This document shows, one piece after another, positions 1-10,798 of a stretch of DNA of 64,000 bases. The position numbers were made by a program, and so were the translations under genes. This stretch comes from Clitopilus passeckerianus (Eukaryota; Basidiomycota; Agaricomycetes; Agaricales; Entolomataceae): positions 150,595-214,594 of the forward strand of contig CALYLX010000021.1 in NCBI GenBank assembly GCA_944990035.1, written 5' to 3'. The notes beneath the pieces are model-generated. The model was not told the DNA's origin and did no database searches. It saw nothing but the letters and a program-made list of their open reading frames with translations. How positions within the stretch are numbered: position 1 is the first letter of the stretch; each line of letters begins with the position of its first letter.

Positions 1-1253
1 ACTCACCACACCCAATAAATTCGGGCTCCTCAACAACCACAACGGCTTCAGCGGGTTAATCCACACCCACCTCCACCTCTTCTCCGCATCCCCCTCCTCC
101 TCTGTCCGACCATTTTCGACCTGAGCACGACAAGCAAGGAGATCGACCCCCCTGGTCCCCGGATGATACGTCTCCGGAAACCAGAGATACATGCACACGT
201 ACACCACAAGCCCTGAGAGCCCAAGACCGAGCTGGAGGATCCTCCAGGATAGGTACTCGGCGGCGAATCCGCCCATTGGAGGGGCGAGTGCTGGGCCGAG
301 GAGGACTGCCTGCGTGTGCCGGGGAAATACATCATGTCAGCCTCAAGTGGAAGAGGGTATCAGAACAGGACGGAACGCACACCATAAAACACACCCATCG
401 CCGTACCCCTCTCCTCCAACCTATACACGTCCCCAATCACACCAGCTCCAACCGCCATACCCGGCGACGCACCGAGAGCTTGGAGGAAGCGGGAGATCAT
501 TAGTTGGGGGATTGTGGTGGAGAGTGCAACACCGAAGGAGCCGAAGGCGAGGAGGGGCAGGGAGACGAGGTAGGTTGGCCGGCGGCCGTCTGTGGGGAGG
601 GCGATCGAGTGAAAACGGATATGAATGAGGAAAGATGGGACGATGAGAAAAGGAGAGAACACGTACAGAAAGTCGAATAAGAAGCTCCCATTAGAGCACC
701 GAGACATCCTCCGAAGATGGATAGTGAGACGGCGAGGGAGATAACGGAGCCCGTTGTGTTGAGGTCTTTTGCGATTTCGGGGATGGAGGGGATGAATGTT
801 CCCGAGGCGAATACTGGAGGGAGGGTGGAGGTTAGTATGTGGTCACGGGGTATTACGATGAGAGGGGATTGGGAAACCAGAAATAAAAACAAAACGGTAA
901 TGAGAAATCCAGAGGAGGACATGAAGGACAGGGATCGAAGTTGGGATTTGGAGATTTGGATTTAGATATCTCGCAAGGGCAAGGAATCGGATCGAAGATA
1001 GATCGAGAGTAGAAAATTGGACGGGGCAGGACAGACCCAATGAATCGAGAATCGAGAAGAAAAAACTCAACATACACGGAATCAACCCGCACCACGACAC
1101 CAACGCTAAGATAACACGTTTCTGAGTTGGTGAAAACCGTTCATATACGGCGTCGTGTCCATGATCTGCTCCAACCTCTGCTATGAGGAGGGGAGTGTCT
1201 TCCGAAAACGAGCGGTTTGGTGATGGTGACTGTGGCGGAGGCGAGGCTGCCAT
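1..1253 (-). CDS. MFS transporter, DHA1 drug:H+ antiporter type (3' end outside window)
   Basis: Major facilitator superfamily exporter of the 12-helix DHA1 type, predicted to sit in the plasma or vacuolar membrane and exchange a drug or metabolite for protons. I start it at the ATG at 1253. Exons run about 1076-1253, 667-813, 381-589, then about 331 off the left edge; all join in frame (donor GTATGT at 1075, GTACGT at 666, GTGCGT at 380). Visible family features are an N-terminal acidic dileucine-like stretch (EDTPLL), FASGTFIPSIPEIAKDL in the first helix-loop region, the loop 2-3 signature around YGRRPTYLVS, RFLQALGASPG, the antiporter-like GPALAPPMGG in helix 5, and WFPETYHPGTRG after helix 6. 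Only about the first half of the protein is present. Substrate cannot be told from sequence. A short ACGCGT repeat lies about 340 bp upstream. Confidence 0.85.
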
Positions 1254-2083
1254 CCGAGTGTTTGCTCTGAGTTGCAGTATTAGTCTAGGTTTAGTCGAAT
1301 CGCAGTTCAGACCCCGCAAAGTGACTCGGAACTGGGAAAGTATGACTCAAAGATGGGAGATGAAGTCGAGTGCAGGGTCCTGATCCTTACCCTTCTCTTT
1401 CGACTTCCCCAGTTAGTCAATTCGTAAGCAGCCATGCTGCCAGTGTTCAAGTAGTCCCATCTAGTCAGATACCTTTGCGCGCCAGGCAGACCGGGCCAGG
1501 CGAATAACGTTTCAATTTGGCAATGATTCAACATCGAACGGCTGCACCGCACCGCACGGGAGTCTGGCTTTAGGGGCGGTAAAGGCAAACCGAACCAAAT
1601 AACGCGTCGATTTTCGTGGACGCGTCTGATGGGTTTTGTGCCTGGAATTGGGTTGTGTCTGCACGATCCAATCGCTCACGTCGTACGAGGTCTGTGGCTT
1701 CATCTTTCACGAAGCAATATGAAGTATGATGATCGCAAATGGATCGGTTCCAAATATCGATCCTATGCTCACTGGATACATTGTTGCTCGTTCCCTAGAT
1801 TTCATGATGAATATGTTGGCAGATGTTCCTGCTTCCCAAATGGCCATCTCTTAGTTCACCCGCTCATGCAACCTTCTTAAACCACCACCCTTTCGCGGAT
1901 CCTTGAGCGAGGTAAATCTGGGCAAAGGTAGGTCCAAGTCAGCTGAGAGAACTGCTAGAGAATGACTGGCTCAAACCCACCTCGAGTTCACCGGGAGGTA
2001 TCCTCCTTTCAAGCCCCCTCCTTCCAAGGACGAGGTACCACCAGCCTGCGGACATGTCTGGTAGCCAGACCCTGTCAATTCAT
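1254..2083. other. Intergenic stretch with no convincing gene
   Basis: Short open frames on both strands (for example 1512-1703 and 1629-1880) show no family motif and no intron logic. The only notable element is one copy of the ACGCGT-centred repeat, listed separately. Confidence 0.5.
1561..1628 (-). repeat. ACGCGT-centred dispersed repeat, copy 1
   Basis: Read on the minus strand this has GACGCGTC, about 9 bases, then GACGCGTTATTTGGT, followed about 20 bases later by ACC and CCCCTAAA. The same order is found at about 9525-9595 and, with a degraded first box, at about 11258-11315. It lies about 345-370 bp upstream of the MFS start codon at 1253. ACGCGT is also the MluI cell-cycle box bound by MBF in fungi, so it could be a regulatory site or a mobile-element remnant. 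Confidence 0.5.
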
Positions 2084-2540
2084 TTATTTTAGTATCGTGC
2101 CAACGCTGCAAAGCACCAAAACATACACATAATAATCATCCCCTCCAATAAGTTGAGAAGGGGAGTCGTCCAGAATGCTCCATGTGAAAGGGGTGGAGGA
2201 GGGTCGGATGAAGATGTCGTCTGGCGCCAGGTAGGAGCCGTTGATACTGATAGTGAATTTTTTGGTGCCGACTTTCGCTATGGTGAACTATACACGGATC
2301 AGCAAGCAGTAGTCAGCACTCGTACTTCTTCATGTACATAATAGAATATAGGATAGGATGGTACGAAAGAATAGATTCAATGAACGCAAAACGTACACGA
2401 CCAGGCATCGCACCCACTGGCAACTGAACGAGCTGGGGAGGGTACCCATTGCCAACGCTATCGAGTCCAAAAGGCTGGACTTCGGTGTTAGTGGTATAGT
2501 AGATCTCGTAAACGCCAGAGGGGAGTTCGCGATTTGTCAT
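2084..2540 (-). CDS. Small beta-trefoil-like protein, possible I66-type protease inhibitor
   Basis: Two exons join cleanly: 2397-2540 and 2084-2287, with a GTACGT donor at 2396 and a TATAG acceptor, phase 0. This gives a protein of about 115 residues without signal peptide or membrane segment. The pattern GVYEIYY near the start, a central LVQLPVGAMPG, then FTIAKVG followed by KFTISINGSYLAP and FTWSIL is the alternating strand-turn layout of small cytosolic beta-trefoil proteins. In mushrooms that includes the serine protease inhibitors of MEROPS family I66. The match is by pattern only and no reactive-site residue can be assigned. The last 20 residues (after SQLIGG) look less convincing, and a third exon may replace them through a GTGTAT donor near 2125. 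The gene stands alone between the MFS gene and a DUF6593 gene. Confidence 0.5.
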
Positions 2541-4295
2541 TGTTCGCGTGATATATGAAGGTGGAGTAGAAAGGGGAAGGGGAAGATGAGGTATAATGTG
2601 TCAGACGATGACACCCTTTATAGCGTGTAAATTGCTTGATTACGAACTAGGAGAGCTCGGAGAAGTTAGCAAACCCCTCGACTGCCAAGCTTTTGTGAGA
2701 TTCTTAACTCGGCTGGCTCGTTCTCATTCTCGAGTATGAGTCGGTAGGCGTCCCAGAGGCCGTGGTAAACATCGAGACTCGAGACCATCGCCCGGCGGCT
2801 ATCAGAGTGAGGTAAATTTCTTGCAATTTGTGGCCGATAATCTAATGAGACGCACGGTTGGACATCATAAGCAAGGTAGAAGGTGTGTATACTTCTGAGA
2901 TTCCACGTATCGCTTGCCTGGATAAACTAACTGTCATTGAGTATTGTGACTAATAACAGGAAATCTGAAGAACTAACTGACTCCACACCCGTCGAAAAAG
3001 TTGACCACGACGGAATGACGCCTACTTGCGCCGAGTTGTTCTGAATGGTGGTAAGCATCACCACGCTGCGTGTCCTATTTTTATTCTGGCTTTAATCTAC
3101 CACGTATATTCGACACGAGGAGACTTACAGTGACAGAGAACGCTATCCGGTACACCAGAAAATGCAACACTGGCAGATCAAACCACCAACCGACAGACAA
3201 CGAAGAGCACTGAGGCAGTTCCGCCAAGTAGGCAGAACGGATAATGAAGGGAGTTTAATGTCAGTTCGCCCAAGATGTTGAGGAATGTGCAACTCCCGAA
3301 TCGAATCGCCGGCGGGTGCAAATGCTCCCAATGCGTAAATACGAACAGTGGCACCGGCGGGGGTGACATGTCGGAAGAGTCTACGTGATAATTTCCCAAA
3401 AGGCTTGCGGAAGTGCCAAAGGCGTAGTCCGGACCTAGGAGAGCCAGATAGAATGACGTTACAGGTAATTAGCAGGGCTTATTTCTGATGAAGAGCTTCC
3501 CAGCCCTGGAATTGCTTCGCATGAAGCAAGTGATGGACAGATCAGTGGATTTGGCTATTATCTAGCACAGAAGGCCTGGTTGTTTGACCGTCCATACTTG
3601 AGTCTGCACAGAACCAGTATGATACAGACGGAGGAGCAATCTTTAATTCGACAAGCATCATACCTCATTGAACATTTAGCACACAAAAGTAAAATGGATC
3701 CTATTCGGGGAACTCGGCGTGGATTTAGGGGAGGTCCAAGCAAAGGAGACCAAACAACACGTCGTCCTTTTCGGGACGGATGGAGTTCGAAACGTAAGCC
3801 TTGATTTGAAGACATACAACTCAGAGGGTGTGCTTGAACCCAGAACTGATTCCCAGAGTCCTTGTCGGCCAACAAGCTTTGTCCTCGGCGAATCCTCGCC
3901 ATAGCACTGCCTTCCAGGTCAGAGCACACTAGACGAACCAACTATCGTGGGCTACTAGCGATGGAATCTAATCACACGATAGTCCGTCGTGTGGTGGTTC
4001 AGTGCATTTTTTCCATTTCGATGAAACCTCCAGTGGGAAAAGCCACTCGTGCCCCTGCCTTTGATCCCCGAGAGGACTGAGATGACTCACTCGAGTTAGC
4101 GACTCGAGCTTACTGTCCGCTTTCTTGAGACCTCTTTGTGACCTTCTTCGTTTGCCAAGCTTTAAAGGCAGTGTTCTCCTCCGACGGGCACCGCCTTTCT
4201 CAAATGCACTGAAAGGCGGGAACAGTTCCACCTAAACGATCATGAAAACCTCATAAGTAAAGGCAAGCGCTGACGGTGGTTTTGTGTTCTCAGAA
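2541..4295. other. Intergenic stretch, no supported gene
   Basis: Contains open frames up to 127 codons (3558-3941 minus) but none shows a family pattern, plausible intron joins or a coding-type composition. I see no tandem repeat or RNA gene here. Confidence 0.45.
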
Positions 4296-4938
4296 ATGGA
4301 CTCAACAACGACCCTCGTAAACCCCACCGCCATCCAACTCGACTTCTCCAAAAAGAGCTTCACATCCGCCACACTCTCCGTCTCCGGCATCCCTCTCTAC
4401 CGCATCACCACCCCCGATCGTGCAGGTCAACGTACGGAGGTGGTGGATGTCAATACCAAAGAAGCCTTAATCACCATAAAAACAAGAGACTTATTCCCTG
4501 ATACCATAACCTTCAAGTATCATCACAAAGGGAAGAGCCTCGGGTTGAAGAAATGGTTGACGAAGAACACCGGCCCTGACGGGAGTTACACATTCTCATT
4601 CGAGACGGACTCTGGTGTATACGAGTGGAAGCCGAGCCCTCAACATTGGTTAGCTGTATGTATCTCGCTTCTTACCTTCCACTCGTCGGTCGCTAAATCG
4701 CTGATCCACCCGCCGTTAGCTATATCACATCAACAACCCCGTATCTCCCATAGCGTACCTCGTTAAAGGTCCCGCAGCACCAAGTATATTCATGGAAGCA
4801 GGGACGGAGCGGTTCAGGGACCTCATCTTAGCCTCCATGCTGGTTGTAGAGAGAGAACTCAAAGTCGTGGAGAATTGGTCGTGGGACTCGGATATGGGGC
4901 AGACGGTGTTATATTATAATGTCCTTAACCCATTTTAA
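4296..4938 (+). CDS. DUF6593 family protein A
   Basis: Member of DUF6593, a basidiomycete family of unknown function, probably cytosolic with a beta-rich tubby-like appearance (that fold is my inference). Exons 4296-4655 and 4720-4938 join in phase 0 (GTATGT donor, TTAG acceptor) to give 192 residues. The order of conserved blocks is LDFSKKSFTSATL, GIPLYRITTP, TEVVDV, ITIKTRDLFPDTITF, LKKWL, SYTFSFETDSGVYEWKP, then after the intron SIFMEAGTERFRDLILAS and a variable tail. Exon 1 is exactly 120 codons, the same as in paralogue B at 10133-10798. In C and D the same 120 codons are split by one more intron. It is the only copy on the plus strand. Start is the ATG of MDSTTTLVNP, which all four copies share. 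Confidence 0.85.
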
Positions 4939-5430
4939 TTTCTGGTATTGCAGACCGAAATTCAACACTCTTGACCATTTCCTAGTTTGAAACCAAGAAG
5001 TCCGAGTCGTCGGGATTGGCGTTTAATGGAACTAACTTTTCAACTCTGAAAACCTCCCATACGACTCTCTGTACAAGGATCCACCTAACCTCAACACCGT
5101 TTACTCGGAATGAACTAAACGACGTCCAAAATTCCCAGTCAATACGACCATATTTCCAAAGGTCCTACTCGCAGCGATCAATGGCGAAGAAACCTATATT
5201 GATTTTAATTTTTTGAAAGTTCTCCAACAATCGCAGCCCAACTCGCTGTCGTTCCAGGCATTAAGGTTCACACGAAACAACCATTCCCAAGAACCATCGC
5301 CGTAAAGCCGTTTCTAAGATCGGACGATAGACAGACGAACATCCTTCCTTGGCCCACTGAGTACACCACCACTGACAAAAACGAATCAAAACCTGTTCGA
5401 TAATTCAATTCCTCATACAATAAACTCAGG
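4939..5430. other. Intergenic gap between DUF6593 A and TYR1 3' end
   Basis: The two genes converge here. One 66-codon open frame (5016-5216) has no recognisable motif. Nothing else is seen. Confidence 0.5.
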
Positions 5431-7229
5431 CTACTCTTCCCCTCCCCCTTCCAACTCCTCCCTCTCCCTCCTCCCCTCATCCTCCATAATCGCCCTAATC
5501 ATCTCCCCACCCAACCTCCCCGCCTCCTCAAACCGTCCCTCCCCCTCAAACCACCCCCTCGTCTCCTCAAACCTCCTCCTATAAACCTCCATATCCCCAT
5601 ACGTAACACACCTACTCCACCCCCTACTCGCAATAACAAACTCCAAATCATCACTCCGGTGCCAGGTGTCGAAGAGGGCACTGTGGAGGGTGGAGGAGAG
5701 GAGAGAGGGGTGGTGGAAGAGGTGCTCGGAGACGCCGAGGAAGAGGCGGAAGAGGGGTGTGGCGGCGAGGATGAGGTGGTGGTAGGGTTTTATACCTAGG
5801 TGTGCCCAGCAGTCGACCATGGCGAGGAGGGAGAGGTGCGAGTTGGGGCGGTATTTGGAGGGTGGGGCTGAGCTCGAGGTCGAACTCGAGGCGTTAGGAT
5901 TGGGGTTGGGGTTATGCTCGGGATCAAAGTCGTTCGTGGGGAGCTTGCCCAAACTGAACTTATCCAAAATCTCCTGCGAAAGCAGAATCGGCCTCCTCCT
6001 CTTCCCTCCTCCTCCCTGTTCATCCGACCCAAAAACCCTCTCCCGCCCCCACGCAACCCTCCTCCTAAACTCCTCCTCCCTCCCCTTATGTCCCCCACCC
6101 CCACTCAACATCAACTTATACAACTCCGTACAGCTCTTCGCGAACTGATCAATCTGCTCCCGGGCTTTAGGGTTGAGGATCGCCAGCCCGGCGTAGACGT
6201 GCCATTTGTTGGAGTAGATGCGGAGGGTTAGGTTGACTTTGACGGTTTCGATGCCGCCGACGTAGAGGCCTTGTTCCCAGGGGTAGGAGAGGGAGGATCG
6301 CCAGGCTGTTCCCATGCTAAAAGGTGTCGTGTATGAGTATCATGACAAAAAGGTGAAGGGAGGAATGATATGGGGTAAGGTGAGGTGGAATGGGAAGAGG
6401 AACGAACCTGAGGAAAGCAGCATGCGTGACAGCCTGAGTATTCGCAGTAACGAGGTCGTGCTCCTCATACGACAGATGTACATAGCGAGAGCCGAAACAG
6501 CTCAAGATAGATTCGACGAGCTGCTGCGCTTCGGGTGGGCCTCGGTGGCGGATGATGACCTACAACACATAACACATGCAGTTCAGGAGCTGCAGGTGCA
6601 GATATAATGAAGGAAAACGCACGAGAGGCTGTCCAGCTGGGTTGACGCTTGGTCCATGCAAGGAGTGGCAAGAGACGATATGTGTATCGGCGGGGAGATA
6701 TTTCTCAAAGGCGGCTTTTTCTGGTGCTTTTACTGAGGTTTGGCCTGCTACGATCGCGCCTAGTTTCGTTGCTATAGATTCAAATCATTCGTCAGTTCCA
6801 GTTCCAGCAGATAAAGAGGGAGGAGAGGAGGAAGAACGCTACGCACAAGGTCCGAACTGCTTAACGACATTATCAATAAACTCCGCCTCGACGGAATACA
6901 TCATGAAATCCGAAGACCGAGCAACAGCGTGTCCGTCGAGCATAGGAACGACATTGGATGTCCCTGCGTAGTCGCGTTTGAGGTCGTCGTATTTGGTGGG
7001 CAGGTCGCATACGTGGATCCTATACAGGTGGTACGAGGGAATCAAAAGTCAAAATTGGTTTTGGTGATGGGCTCGAGCATGCCGAGATTAGATTAGATGC
7101 GACGTACTTTTGCCATCCTGCTGCTGCGAGGTATTTGACGTACATCCGACCCATGGCGCCCATGCCTATGATGCCGATTGTGGGCTGGGCATCGCGGGGT
7201 GAGGAGGGTGTGGCGGCGTAGTCCAACAT
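5431..7229 (-). CDS. TYR1: Prephenate dehydrogenase (NADP+)
   Basis: Converts prephenate to 4-hydroxyphenylpyruvate in tyrosine biosynthesis, in the cytosol. Five exons (7108-7229, 6847-7019, 6623-6771, 6408-6559, 5431-6316) join in frame to 493 residues. The N-terminal Rossmann motif GIIGMGAMG lies at residues about 19-27, followed by HVCDLP at the end of the second strand. Further family blocks are VVPMLDGHAVARSSDFMMYSVE, LGAIVAGQTSVKAPE, the substrate-loop HSLHGPSVNPAGQPL, VNLTLRIYSNKWHVYAGLAILNP, and a helical dimerisation domain at the C-terminus. Yeast Tyr1 is about 450 residues. The extra length is a low-complexity Asn/Pro/Ser insert near residue 290. The last exon is unusually long (886 bp). 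The antisense frames in it are compositional shadows. It sits head-to-tail with the orphan pair upstream. Confidence 0.93.
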
Positions 7230-7405
7230 GATGGTGGTTGGGGAGAGAGAGAGGGAGAGTGGTTTAAACCTCGGATAGATGTGCTCGGAATCGGACGATT
7301 ATTTCCGCACAATAGGGATAGCTCATGACAAGATCGGAGGTCATGGCTGTTGATGAGGATATTATAAAAGGAATGGTTTGGATGGTTACATTAGATGTGT
7401 CAGTG

Positions 7406-8058
7406 CTAAGCTTCGTGCCTGTCGAAGGAAATCCCTTCCAGATCTTCCAGGTATCTCAATCCATCCCTCGCCGCGCCAGAGCTTCTTCTGCCACTCTCGG
7501 ATACCGATGCCGATAGATCAACGTCAACCAGCAGATCTGTCCCGCCACGAGAGGGTGTATCTCCATCTCTGTCTCCAGCATTGCGATGCGTCTCCTCCTC
7601 TTCTTCCCTCTTGCCCTCGCCAGATTCAGATCCAGTCCAATCCACCTCGTCGAACTTGAGCTCTGTCGAGCGAGCTGGCCCGGGCTCTGCAGGTCCCGTC
7701 CATCCTGCTTGATCTCCTCCCCGCGGTGGCATACGTGGTCGATTCCACTGAGGCCTCGGGCCTGCGCTATACCGATCCTCATCCTCTTGGACAACGTCCG
7801 CATTGGGCTCCGGGATGTTCATTTCCCTGCTTATCTTCCTTAATGGGCCTTTCACCCTTCGAAAGGATCCTTTGCCAAATCTCGTCAGTACAAGCCACAG
7901 TACCAATCGATACGATGGGGTTTTTTAGCACCTTTCTCAAAGCGAATAGCTTCAGCCTCCTCCTCCGAGGTTACGTTCACGAACGTTAATCCCTCCCCGA
8001 AGATTCGAACGTTACTATTTCCACCCTCGAAGAAGCCTTTGAGCGGGGGCGGGTTCAT
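7406..8058 (-). CDS. Orphan protein, tandem paralogue 1 of 2
   Basis: I do not recognise a named family. Exons 7932-8058 and 7406-7869 join in phase 1 (GTGCTA donor, AAAG acceptor, 62-bp intron) to give 196 residues. The first exon has a short beta-like motif, NSNVRIFGEGLTFVNVTS, that resembles the N-terminal tag of many agaricomycete proteins and of the kinase at 33991. The rest is charged and probably disordered. It shares with the neighbour at 8299-9212 the blocks KFDEVDW plus GSESGEGK, an Arg/Glu-rich spacer, a VDLSASVSESGRRS block, and a terminal RYLED-type ending. No signal peptide or membrane span. The exon-1 break occurs at the same place and phase as in the neighbour, which supports tandem duplication. 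Confidence 0.65.
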
Positions 8059-8298
8059 GGTCGGTATAGTATACTACAGTGAGTTAGCCTCTGCGTGGTT
8101 ATCTACCAAGAACATGGCTGCGGATTCCGAGTGATGAAAGGGCGTCTATTTATCACAGCATGAGGCTATGCCAAATAGTCCCGGTACAAGAACAAGTTTA
8201 TATTGTAAGTTATTGACAACGAAAAGCAGTACTGTACGGTATTTAAACGATGACGAAATGGTTGAGGTAGCTTAGGCTGGGATGCGTCATTACTAAGA

Positions 8299-9212
8299 CT
8301 AGCCCATATATCTCTTGAGCTCAGATCCTCTTTGACCACTCTCAGAGTCATATATCGATACCGATAGATCAACCCAGAGCGAACCCATTTCACGACGAGA
8401 CCTAGAGGATGTACCTATCTCACATCGATGTCCCAGTCGAGCTTCACCGTACGCACGTTTTTCGCTCTCATCCTTACTCTTACCATGGCCAGAGTCAGAC
8501 CCAGCCCCATTCCAATCTACCTCATCAAAGTCATATCCAGGTTCTACTTCATTCCAGTAATAGACATCCTCGTTCTCTGTCGAGCGGGCTAGCACGTATT
8601 CCGGTTCAGATTCCGCAAATTCACTCCTAGGCTTTGGATTTCTTGCTTGACTTCGTCCTCGTCCTCGTCCTCGTTTCCGTGCGTCTTCAAGTTGTTGTTG
8701 ATGCCACTCCCACTCCCACCGAGACTCAAAGTCGGTCCAGCCGTCATGCTCGTATCCATAATCTTGAACTTGACTTGGTTGTCGCCGCCACTGAGAGTTC
8801 GCCCAGGCGTCGTACCCATACTGATATTCATAGTCTTGAATGTGGTTAGGTTCAGATTCTGGGTCCGTCCAGGTGCCAGTGGCTCGTGCTCGTCCCTTGG
8901 TTCTTCCGGCAGATTGGCCCTCACTCGGAACTTCGAGCTCATGCTTCACGTCACCCCACATCCCGCGTAAAAACCCTGCCATCTCATGAAAGTCTTGTTT
9001 CATCTCGCGAAGTCGGACACGGTCTGCAGTGAACATCGTGTCAGTATAAGTAACAGTACCAGTTGACCGTTTAGGCGAGTCAAAAGCTTAAAACCCTCAC
9101 CTTTGGCAATAGGACCCAAGTTGGTGTTGGCTCCGGACCTGTCAGTGCCAGTGTGTACTTCCACATAATTTACACCCTTCGCAACGAATTTAACGTCTGC
9201 GTTCTGGAACAT
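8299..9212 (-). CDS. Orphan protein, tandem paralogue 2 of 2
   Basis: Unrecognised family. Exons 9101-9212 and 8299-9023 join in phase 1 (GTGAGG donor, CTGCAG acceptor) to give 278 residues. Exon 1 encodes MFQNADVKFVAKGVNYVEV, a divergent version of the N-terminal tag seen in the neighbour and in the kinase at 33991. Exon 2 begins with a helical stretch (DRVRLREMKQDFHEMAGFL), then a long Gln/Trp/Tyr/Arg-rich disordered region with loosely repeated QDYEY and QDYGYEHDGW units. It ends with the C-terminal blocks shared with the neighbour: FDEVDWNGAGSDSGHGK, VDLSVSIYDSESGQRGS and LKRYMG. It is about 80 residues longer than its neighbour because of the middle region. The minus-strand order is this gene, paralogue 1, then TYR1. 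Confidence 0.65.
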
Positions 9213-10132
9213 GGTGGTGTATACTTACCCCAAAGAAGCATCCTGAGCAGGGTTATATACCGGAATTTGTGGAAACGGCTGTGGTCCATGGGTTCCGAGT
9301 ATGGTGATTGTGATTTTGATTTGAGGGCGTCTATTGTGACGGGAAGCTATGCCGCTTATTTAGAACAAGAACAAGGCTCGGGTTGGACTATTGAGGGAAC
9401 CTACGGAGTAAACACAAGCAGGTCCATGCAATAAAGAGAAATTAAGAGAATAAGCGATGGGGGAGACAAGGTTTCAAGCAAGACGAGTAATGAGTATTGG
9501 CCCAGGCCAAAGTTGGCTGACCTAGACGCGTCTGGAAAGGGTAGACGCGTTATTTGGTCCACGTTGTCTTCACCTACCCTAAATCCATCCTCCAGCCTCG
9601 CCCCGGCGTCTAGTGCTCCCGTACCGTCGTACCTGTGCCATTTGAACATGAACTAACTGGCAGAGAATGTCAAGCAAACACCACGGCTCGATTTCTTAGT
9701 CCTCGATTGACGATGTCCAGTGCACGTCTTGCCAATCCCTCCTGTAAGGATACGTGGTAAATGGTCTATGAAAAGGACAACCCGTTCGGTTTGCTATATG
9801 TAACCAACATAGACACCACTAGCAGTCTAGGACAAGGTTGAAGCCGCATCGAACCCGCCAATGGCGTCGTACAGAGAGCTACAAGCCTGGAATCCCCGAG
9901 CGGAGCAGGTCCGAAGCACAACGAAGTTTGCGAAGCTTACGGAGTGTGCGTAGGGCGTCTGCGGAGCGACGGGTTCCCGGCTTGTACTCTAGCTCACATT
10001 CCAGGTCTCTTCTGAATCAACGACGACATATTAGTTCCGTTCAAATTGAGTGCACTCGAACTAGTTGCACTTCATCTGACACTTTATCTGACACTTTGTT
10101 CGACATGTTTCGGGAATTTGCTAAACGGTAAC
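9213..10132. other. Intergenic stretch carrying repeat copy 2
   Basis: Apart from the ACGCGT repeat near 9525-9595 I find no gene. The open frames at 9401-9649 and 9838-10131 lack family motifs. A stretch near 9880-9970 is rich in GGAGCG/GAAGC words but is not a clear tandem array. Confidence 0.45.
9525..9595 (+). repeat. ACGCGT-centred dispersed repeat, copy 2
   Basis: GACGCGTC at 9525-9532, a GGAAAGG spacer, then GACGCGTTATTTGG at 9544-9557 and downstream ACCTACCCTAAATCC. It shares this layout with copies near 1561-1628 (opposite strand) and 11258-11315. It lies about 315-345 bp upstream of the start at 9212. Confidence 0.55.
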
Positions 10133-10798
10133 CTACATCATGTTCGAAGCTGCAGTAAGATTAAACATCACCTGTACCTCACCCCACCTCCTCTGCATAT
10201 CCGGTGACTGGAAATTCTGCACGCCTTTTATGTCTCTCTCCGCTACTAGCATGGAGGCTAGGATGAGATCCCTGAACGTCTCCGTCCCTGCTTCCATGAA
10301 GATACTTGGTGTTGCGCGGCCTTTGATGAGGTAGGCTATGGGAGATGTTGGGTTGTTGGTGTGGTATAGCTAAGATGCGACAGAGGTATAAGTAAGTGGT
10401 TTGGGGAAGGCAAGCAGGCGGGGAAAAGGGATACGCACAGCTATCCAATGTTCAGGGTGGGGTTTCCATTCGTATAACCCGGAATCCGTCTCAAAAGAGA
10501 AAATGTAACTCCCATCAGGTGCACTACTCCTCTTCAACCATTTCTTCAATCCAATGCTCTTCCCTCCGTGATGATACTTGAAGCTTATGGTATCAGGCAA
10601 CAGATCTCTTGTCTTGATGGTGATTATGGGTTCGTTGGTGGTCACGTCCACGACCTCCGTACGTTGACCTGCCTGGCCGGGTGTGGTGATACGGTAAAGA
10701 GGGAAGCCGGAGATGGAGAGTGTGGTGGATGTGAAGCTGTTGGTAGAGAAGTCGAGCTGGATTGGGGTCGGATTTACGAGGGTGGTTGTCGAGTCCAT
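10133..10798 (-). CDS. DUF6593 family protein B
   Basis: Closest relative of copy A. Exons 10439-10798 (exactly 120 codons) and 10133-10369 join in phase 0 through a GTGCGT donor and TAG acceptor to give 198 residues. It has the family blocks LDFSTNSFTSTTL, GFPLYRITTPGQAGQRTEVV, IITIKTRDLLPDTISFKYHH, LKKWLKR, SYIFSFETDSGLYEWKP, HWIA at the exon end, then LYHTNNPTSPIAYLIKG and SIFMEAGTETFRDLILAS. The tail after this is variable and slightly longer than in A. A and B keep one intron where C and D have two, so A and B form one sub-branch. Opposite orientation from A suggests duplication with inversion or transposition. Confidence 0.85.

Noticed and set aside
3558..3941. 127-codon minus frame
   Set aside because: Irregular composition, overlapping open frames on the other strand, no recognisable content.
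5499..6231. Long antisense and alternate frames over TYR1 exon 5
   Set aside because: Arg/Gly- or Pro/Ser-rich products mirror the biased composition of the real exon; the TYR1 frame has family motifs and splices cleanly.
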